From: Candidatus Scybalomonas excrementavium
GTDB taxonomy: Bacteria > Bacillota > Clostridia > Lachnospirales > Lachnospiraceae
DNA length: 10,519 nt
Reading direction: 5' to 3'
Assembly (NCBI GenBank): GCA_017694765.1
Contig: JADIML010000112.1
Location: 1 to 10,519, forward strand
Of this stretch, positions 5,969 to 10,519 are shown piece after piece. A model generated the notes under the pieces. The model worked only from the letters and a program-made list of their open reading frames with translations. It was not told the DNA's origin and searched no databases. Position numbers and translations under genes: made by a program. The stretch's first letter is position 1; each line of letters starts with the position of its first letter.

Positions 5969-7468
5969 TTATTTCTCATTTTTCGCCCAACCAAAGGAAT
6001 AACGAACTGCCCTATCCCATCCAGACACCAATTCTTTTCTTTTTTCCTCGCTCATATTTGGCTTAAATACTTTTGAAACTTCCCAGTTTTTTATTACTTC
6101 TTCTTTGTCTTTCCAATATCCAACTGCAAGTCCTGCCAGATATGCTGCTCCCATTGCCGTTGTTTCCACACAAACTGGTCGTTCGACTGGTGCTTGAATC
6201 ATATCAGATTGAAATTGCATTAAAAAGTTATTAGCGCAAGCACCACCATCGACTTTTAAAGAAGCAAGCGTAACTCCTACATCATTTTGCATTGCTTTTA
6301 ACACATCATTTGTTTGATATGCAATGGATTCCAATGTGGCACGAATAATATGATATTTATTTACACCCCTTGTAATTCCTACAATCGTTCCCCTTGCATA
6401 TTGATCCCAATATGGTGCTCCAAGTCCTGTAAAGGCTGGAACAACGTAACAACCATTTGTATCATTTACTTTGGTTGCCATATATTCAGAATCTGCTGAA
6501 GTATCAATTAGATGTAGTTCATCTCGAAGCCATTGAATGGCAGCTCCTGCTACAAAAATAGAACCTTCTAACGCATAATACACTTTTCCATCTAAGCCCC
6601 AAGCAATGGTTGTTACTAAATCATTTTTAGAAAGAACTGGAATTTCCCCTATATTCATTAATAAAAAGCACCCTGTTCCATATGTGCTTTTTGCCTGCCC
6701 TGCCTTGAAACAAGTTTGACCAAATAAAGCTGCTTGTTGATCACCTGCTGCTCCTGCAATAGGGATTTCTCCTCCAAAAAAGGAGGCATCTGCCATACCA
6801 TATATATGGCTAGAAGGTTTTACTTCTGGTAACATGCACTTTGGAATATTTAACTCTTTTAAAATATCATCATCCCATTTTCGATCATAAATGTTATAAA
6901 GCATCGTTCTTGAGGCATTGGAATAATCTGTCACATGTACCGTTCCTTTTGTCAGTTTCCATATCATCCAAGATTCTACAGTACCAAAGAGTAATTCTCC
7001 TTTTTCTGCTCGTTCTCTTACACCTTCTACTTCATCTAAAATCCATTTTAATTTTGTTCCTGAAAAATAAGCATCAATAATGAGTCCTGTTTTTTTTCGA
7101 TAAATTTCTTGTAGCCCTTTTTCTTTTAAAGCATCACAATATTTTGAAGTACGACGACACTGCCATACAATTGCGTGATAGACTGGCTCTCCTGTATTTT
7201 TATCCCAAACAATGGTTGTTTCTCTTTGGTTCGTAATACCAATTCCTACAATATCTTCTGCTGTCGCTCCTATTTTTTGCATAGCTTCCACTGCAACACC
7301 TAGTTGTGTTGACCAAATTTCGTTAGCATCATGTTCTACCCAACCTGGCTTTGGAAAATACTGTGTAAATTCCTTTTGTGCAACACTACAAATTTCCCCT
7401 TTTTTATTGAATAGAATACAACGATTACTTGTTGTTCCTGCATCAAGTGCCATGATATATTTTCCCAT
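5969..7468 (-). CDS. glpK: Glycerol kinase
   Basis: Cytosolic FGGY-family kinase converting glycerol and ATP to glycerol 3-phosphate; 499 aa from the chosen start, close to E. coli GlpK (about 500). Seen: ATP-binding GTTSNR (11-16), NQRE with Arg82 and WQCRR (102-106) for substrate binding, YFSGTK (134-139), catalytic Asp in GDQQA (Asp243) and the second FGGY signature GLGAPYWD (348-355). The start is the ATG at 7466-7468, because MGKYIMALDAGTTSNR is the family N-terminus and AAAGGAG lies 9 nt upstream; the open frame extends 27 codons further but that part lies in the leader. The loop MADASFFGG (225-233) has Ser229 where HPr-phosphorylated Firmicute kinases have His (YHFFG type). No glpF or glpD is adjacent. 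Control appears to be by a strong promoter and a leader terminator. The gene ends 97 nt before the second cyclase, with no terminator seen between. Confidence 0.97.
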   Translation of the reverse strand: MGKYIMALDAGTTSNRCILFNKKGEICSVAQKEFTQYFPKPGWVEHDANEIWSTQLGVAVEAMQKIGATAEDIVGIGITNQRETTIVWDKNTGEPVYHAIVWQCRRTSKYCDALKEKGLQEIYRKKTGLIIDAYFSGTKLKWILDEVEGVRERAEKGELLFGTVESWMIWKLTKGTVHVTDYSNASRTMLYNIYDRKWDDDILKELNIPKCMLPEVKPSSHIYGMADASFFGGEIPIAGAAGDQQAALFGQTCFKAGQAKSTYGTGCFLLMNIGEIPVLSKNDLVTTIAWGLDGKVYYALEGSIFVAGAAIQWLRDELHLIDTSADSEYMATKVNDTNGCYVVPAFTGLGAPYWDQYARGTIVGITRGVNKYHIIRATLESIAYQTNDVLKAMQNDVGVTLASLKVDGGACANNFLMQFQSDMIQAPVERPVCVETTAMGAAYLAGLAVGYWKDKEEVIKNWEVSKVFKPNMSEEKRKELVSGWDRAVRYSFGWAKNEK

Positions 7469-7477
7469 AACTTCTTT

Positions 7478-7484
7478 CTCCTTT
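7478..7484 (-). promoter_or_regulatory. Ribosome binding site fixing the glpK start
   Basis: AAAGGAG on the minus strand, 9 nt before the ATG at 7466-7468. The upstream in-frame ATG codons (for example 7547-7549) have no comparable site and lie in the T-rich tail of the leader terminator. Confidence 0.8.
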
Positions 7485-7555
7485 GTTATTAAAAGATTTT
7501 TCCCATATAAAAATTTCTCACATAAAAATCGCATAAAAATAAAAAACAAAATAAA

Positions 7556-7595
7556 AATAAGAGAAAAGAACAGACGCCTATTCCTTCCCCTTACT
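7556..7595 (-). terminator. Leader terminator/attenuator upstream of glpK
   Basis: The minus-strand RNA can pair 7595-7580 (AGUAAGGGGAAGGAAU) with 7571-7556 (GUUCUUUUCUCUUAUU) over 16 bp, several of them G-U, around an 8-nt loop (AGGCGUCU). A long U-rich run follows at about 7555-7535. It falls roughly 30-70 nt after the expected transcription start and about 90 nt before the glpK ATG, so it would stop transcripts before the gene unless overridden. A competing 7-bp pairing of GAGAGAG (7605-7599) with UUCUCUU (7565-7559) could break the stem and act as antiterminator. In Bacillus subtilis, glp leaders are controlled by the antiterminator protein GlpP with glycerol 3-phosphate; extending that to this gene is inference. 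Confidence 0.62.
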
Positions 7596-7631
7596 GAACT
7601 CTCTCGGGCTTACCTTATTTTATTTTTATTT

Positions 7632-7659
7632 ATTATAACATTTCATATCAGTATGTCAA
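7632..7659 (-). promoter_or_regulatory. Strong promoter of glpK
   Basis: Perfect TTGACA (7654-7659) and perfect TATAAT (7632-7637) with a 16-nt spacer and an extended -10 TG (TGTTATAAT) on the minus strand. The predicted start is near 7625, giving a leader of about 155 nt before glpK. Confidence 0.9.
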
Positions 7660-7684
7660 TATTATTCTCACTTTATAACATTCA

Positions 7685-7702
7685 GTATAATATTTATTAT
7701 AC
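7685..7702. repeat. 18-bp palindrome upstream of the glpK promoter
   Basis: GTATAATA-TT-TATTATAC is a perfect 8-bp inverted repeat around two bases. It lies 25 bp upstream of the glpK -35 element and about 55 bp after the cyclase stop codon. It could be a regulator site. It is not a good terminator because it has only one G-C pair per arm and no following U-tract. No catabolite-response (cre) consensus is visible here. Confidence 0.45.
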
Positions 7703-7756
7703 AACAATACCAAAAGTCCTTTTATTTTTATAATTTTATTATATAATATCTTATTT

Positions 7757-9871
7757 CTAAAAAACATAAGAATAAATTTGATAATTATTTTTGCCCATAT
7801 TTTTGGCATAATACATCGCCATATCTGCTTCCTTATATAAAGTTGAAAATTCTACCTTTTGATTTTTCTCCACAAAAGTAATTCCAGCAGACGCACTTAC
7901 ATGAATTTTCCCTTTTTTTGAAAAATATGCTAAATTCATTTGGTCTAAAACAGGAGCAATTATTTGTTCTATATCTTCTTTATTACGTATATCTTTCAAA
8001 AATACAACAAATTCATCTCCTCCCAATCGAGCAATAATATCGGTTTCTCTAAAATTACTTTTTAAGATTTGAGCAATTATTTTTAATACCTCATCCCCTT
8101 TTTGATGCCCCAAATAATCATTGATTAATTTAAAATTATCTAAATCAAATAAAACAAAAGCACTATATTGATTTTCTTTTCTTTCTTCTATATAAGACTG
8201 GATCATCTCTTCACATCCGAGACGATTATATAATCCTGTTAAAAAATCCATCTTTGCCTTTATTTTTGCTTTTTCAAGTTCCAAATTTACTTTCTCTTGT
8301 TGCAAATAAAATTTCGTAATATCCATAGACTGCATTAAGATGATCTGATTTTCTTTATCATAATATTGAATTTGAATGCGCTTTCTTGTATATTTCTTTT
8401 GCTTCTTCTCATCTTCCTCTAAAAAGCCAGTTGTAAAACTGACATATCCATTTGCCTCCAATTGTCTCAATATATTATCTGGATCCATTTGTTCTTTTAC
8501 TCTATCTCTGTCTTCTATTGATATGAATTGTTCTACAAATTGTTCCATTCTCTTTTTATATCCACTTCCCTTTGCATGAATCCGATCGGTTCGTTTTACA
8601 TTTCCTGAAAATTGGATAAACCAATCATTTTTTAAATCAATATAATAAAGCTGCTCACAAGACTGATATACAAAATTCTCCATAATATATTGAAGTAACT
8701 GTTCTTGATGAATATTTCTAATTAATAGAAAAACTCTGTCTTCTGTATTAGGTGGAACAAGTATTGTAAATCGAATCCATTCATATTCAAACTCAGACTT
8801 TCGAAACTTCAAATCGATACTCTTTTCTTTCTTATTTCTAGCACATTCTTTTAGCATTTCTATAGATAGAAATTCGCGAAAAAGCTCTTCTTTATCCATA
8901 GTCAAATAAATACGAATAAATTTCTCTTTGAAGGCTTCTAATGGTAATATATCATCAATCTCTTGTCTTTTATCATACTTTAGAAACTTTGTTTGTTGTG
9001 TTACTAAATTGATATCTAGAATTGCTGCTTTATCTGAAACAAGAGATTGAATAATATCTTCATTATCTTTTGTTAATAAATCAATTCTTTTTTGATCTTC
9101 AATATCTTTTGTCACAAATAAGATCTTATCTTGCCCATTAAAAGTTATCCAAAAAGCCATACCTCTTACCCATATAAAAGTTTGCTCCAGTATCTGAGTA
9201 CGAAATTCAATACTTTTTGGATATTTACTATTTTTCATCTCCTGAATCGATTCCATAGAAAAGAATTGTAGTACTCTTTCCTTGTCCTTCTCATATACCC
9301 GCTTTTGTATCACATCCTTGTTGAAATAATTTTGAATAATCGGCAAATACTTTTCTTTTTTATATGCAATTGTTCTCACATAATAAGTCGTTGGATCTAT
9401 TTCAAAAATCTCATCATAAGCTCCAAGCAGATATGGAGCATATTTACTGAATTTATATACATCTAGCACCTCATGCGTATGAAATCGATCCATATCGTAC
9501 TTTAATATATCACCAATGTTATGATGGTATCCTCGAATTAAAATCGATGTATCTGTCTTTCGATCCAATCTTCCACCACATCGTACTAAAATCCACCCTA
9601 ATTCTGGATGATTCCATAAATATTCAACTTCTGTCTTTTGTCCACTTATCATTTTTTTTGCTGCATTTTGTACATACTGTATATAGTCTGGATGAACACG
9701 CTCTAACCAAAATTTATGTACTTGTTTCGGTGACAACTTTTCTTCCATGCCAATTATATAATAGAATACTTCATCTCCGTACATATTTCTTGAACCATCA
9801 GAAAATATTTCCATTCCCCAAAATCCCAACTGCGAATCCATCGCAATATCTTGTTTTATTCTCTCCTCCAT
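7757..9871 (-). CDS. Multi-PAS diguanylate cyclase (GGDEF) with intact I-site
   Basis: Soluble 704-aa paralogue of the cyclase at 3766-5871; the two align without gaps to residue 700, and about two-thirds of the first 100 residues are identical by eye. Layout is the same: PAS (13-122), PAS (148-262), two further PAS-like regions (281-390, 395-520), a charged linker helix and GGDEF (540-700). Catalytic features: DFLTGLYNR (542-550), DLDNFK (576-581), RLGGDEF (615-621). Unlike the paralogue it keeps RETD at 608-611, five residues before GGDEF, the RxxD site through which c-di-GMP inhibits these enzymes. The C-terminus is three residues longer, SYVF replacing a single Leu. Start ATG 9869-9871 has GGAGG at 9876-9880. 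No terminator is obvious in the AT-rich stretch before the glpK promoter, so some read-through into glpK is possible. The sensed signal is unknown; no phosphodiesterase domain is present. Confidence 0.95.
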   Translation of the reverse strand: MEERIKQDIAMDSQLGFWGMEIFSDGSRNMYGDEVFYYIIGMEEKLSPKQVHKFWLERVHPDYIQYVQNAAKKMISGQKTEVEYLWNHPELGWILVRCGGRLDRKTDTSILIRGYHHNIGDILKYDMDRFHTHEVLDVYKFSKYAPYLLGAYDEIFEIDPTTYYVRTIAYKKEKYLPIIQNYFNKDVIQKRVYEKDKERVLQFFSMESIQEMKNSKYPKSIEFRTQILEQTFIWVRGMAFWITFNGQDKILFVTKDIEDQKRIDLLTKDNEDIIQSLVSDKAAILDINLVTQQTKFLKYDKRQEIDDILPLEAFKEKFIRIYLTMDKEELFREFLSIEMLKECARNKKEKSIDLKFRKSEFEYEWIRFTILVPPNTEDRVFLLIRNIHQEQLLQYIMENFVYQSCEQLYYIDLKNDWFIQFSGNVKRTDRIHAKGSGYKKRMEQFVEQFISIEDRDRVKEQMDPDNILRQLEANGYVSFTTGFLEEDEKKQKKYTRKRIQIQYYDKENQIILMQSMDITKFYLQQEKVNLELEKAKIKAKMDFLTGLYNRLGCEEMIQSYIEERKENQYSAFVLFDLDNFKLINDYLGHQKGDEVLKIIAQILKSNFRETDIIARLGGDEFVVFLKDIRNKEDIEQIIAPVLDQMNLAYFSKKGKIHVSASAGITFVEKNQKVEFSTLYKEADMAMYYAKNMGKNNYQIYSYVF

Positions 9872-9932
9872 GCTTCCTCCCTATTAATCCTCACAAGGAT
9901 ATTAGCAAATATATCGATTTCTTATAGAATAC

Positions 9933-9961
9933 ATTATAAACAAATAGAGCTTTGCTGTCTA
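9933..9961 (-). promoter_or_regulatory. Promoter of the I-site-containing diguanylate cyclase
   Basis: On the minus strand TAGACA (9956-9961), 17 nt, TATAAT (9933-9938); the -10 lies 61 nt before the ATG. The layout equals that of the paralogue's promoter, and the leader also contains a small ATCCT/AGGAT hairpin just upstream of the ribosome site. Confidence 0.72.
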
Positions 9962-10085
9962 GATTTCTATGGGATTTCATAATAACCACTACTATTACCA
10001 TTCCATATTTTCCTGCATGTAAGTTTCCATTTTTTATCGCACCATTTTTAAATAAAAAACTGGATAATAGAATGGTATCTAACTG

Positions 10086-10134
10086 CATTTTCTACATTTA
10101 GTTGGAAAGGGAACTGTATACTACTTAGAAAATG
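10086..10134. repeat. 9-bp inverted repeat just after hsdR
   Basis: CATTTTCTA (10086-10094) and TAGAAAATG (10126-10134) are perfect inverted copies separated by 31 bp. The outer arm ends one base after the hsdR stop codon. The arms are AT-rich and there is no clean U-tract after them, so a terminator role is doubtful. The 264-bp gap between hsdR and the cyclase otherwise holds only the cyclase promoter and leader. Confidence 0.3.
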
Positions 10135-10135
10135 A

Positions 10136-10519
10136 TTAGGCAATTTCTTCTGAATTTTTCTTTATCTCTGAAACAACATCCATAATTTCTCTTGCTGTTG
10201 TCATATCGTTTTGAAAGAGGGTTGTAATACTTCCCACGCTACGAAATGGCTCTTCCATTAAAACAGCATTATTTTCGATATTTCCATTGGTTACGATATA
10301 ATCAATCATTAATCGAACAAATCGAATTTGATTTACATTCAATTTTTCTTCACTTAAAAATTCACTAAATGCTTCATTTACAGCTTTTCTATCTAAGCCT
10401 ACAATCTTTCGTATTAATAATCCAATTGGCGTATCCCCATATTCTTTCTTATAGTCTTCTTTTGTCCCTAATTCACTCCAAAGAATTTTCTCAAGTTCTT
10501 GCATATCAATTGCACTTAA
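10136..10519 (-). CDS. hsdR: Type I restriction endonuclease R subunit, C-terminal end (cut by window edge)
   Basis: The last 127 codons of a larger gene; the frame is open through 10519 (LSAID precedes the first internal Met), so this is a 3' fragment and not a 122-aa gene. The text ELEKILWSELGTKEDYKKEY, then GLLIRKIVGLDRKAVNEAFS, NQIRFVRLMIDYIVTNG, MEEPF and GSITTLF, is the pattern I know from the C-terminal helical domain of EcoEI-type HsdR proteins, the ATP-dependent translocase/nuclease subunit that works with HsdM and HsdS. The motor and nuclease motifs lie outside the window. Because the protein ends normally at TAA (10136-10138), hsdR is the last gene of its unit as seen here. Whether hsdM/hsdS lie upstream cannot be judged. 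Identification is from memory of family sequences and fairly sure. Confidence 0.83.
   Translation of the reverse strand, partial: LSAIDMQELEKILWSELGTKEDYKKEYGDTPIGLLIRKIVGLDRKAVNEAFSEFLSEEKLNVNQIRFVRLMIDYIVTNGNIENNAVLMEEPFRSVGSITTLFQNDMTTAREIMDVVSEIKKNSEEIA

Noticed and set aside
7469..7549. 27-codon N-terminal extension of glpK
   Set aside because: No ribosome site for the upstream ATGs, not present in glycerol kinases, and it falls in the T-rich tail of the leader terminator.
7469..7625. Riboswitch of a known class (c-di-GMP I/II, glycine, TPP, T-box) in the glpK leader
   Set aside because: None of the conserved core sequences I know for these classes is present; only a terminator with a competing pairing is supported.
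7212..7733. Plus-strand reading frame of 173 codons over the glpK start and its leader
   Set aside because: Antisense to glpK and its promoter region; no ribosome site and low-complexity hydrophobic text.
10041..10063. AT-rich hairpin (CCATTTTTA with AATAAAAAACTGG) downstream of hsdR as terminator
   Set aside because: It has a bulge and few G-C pairs and is not followed by a U-tract on the minus strand.
9891..10088. 65-codon minus-strand reading frame between hsdR and the cyclase
   Set aside because: It contains the cyclase promoter and leader, has no ribosome binding site, and its protein shows no domain-like pattern; treated as chance.

Overview
The window looks like a chromosomal segment from a low-GC, Gram-positive anaerobe, most likely a Clostridia/Lachnospiraceae-type bacterium. 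The reasons are the strong A+T bias, the GGAGG-type ribosome binding sites, the DUF6110-type small protein beside a heavy-metal P-type ATPase, and the style of the Trk and glycerol kinase proteins. Every gene I can support lies on the minus strand, so transcription runs from high to low coordinates. I saw no tRNA, rRNA, CRISPR array or insertion sequence.

Layout in the direction of transcription: (1) 10519-10136 is the 3' end of a type I restriction gene, hsdR, cut by the window edge. (2) 9871-7757 is a 704-aa soluble PAS-PAS-GGDEF diguanylate cyclase with its own promoter. (3) 7756-7469 is the glpK control region: a near-consensus extended -10 promoter and a leader of about 155 nt that can fold into a long terminator hairpin, followed by glpK (7468-5969). 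(4) 5871-3766 is a second diguanylate cyclase, a gapless full-length paralogue of the first. It is followed after only 35 nt by trkA (3730-2369) and, after a further 9 nt, by trkH (2359-923), which ends in a clear intrinsic terminator. (5) 826-1 is a separate unit: a promoter overlapped by a direct repeat, a 26-aa single-span membrane peptide, a 91-aa DUF6110-like protein, a hairpin, and the start of a heavy-metal P-type ATPase that runs off the window.

How the parts may work together: TrkA/TrkH form a potassium uptake system, and the upstream diguanylate cyclase has no visible terminator before trkA, so c-di-GMP signalling and K+ uptake may be co-transcribed. The two cyclases share the same promoter layout (CTAGACA, 17 nt, TATAAT, then 60-61 nt to the ATG) and very similar proteins. 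Only the 704-aa copy keeps the RxxD product-inhibition site; the copy next to trkA has EDNS there. glpK stands alone, without glpF or glpD, and appears to be controlled by leader attenuation; the histidine that HPr phosphorylates in other Firmicute glycerol kinases is replaced by serine.

Most of the window is ordinary household and accessory content. The points most worth a second look are the divergent cyclase pair around glpK, the glpK leader attenuator, the 26-aa peptide/DUF6110/P-type ATPase cassette, and substitutions in the TrkH selectivity-filter loops.
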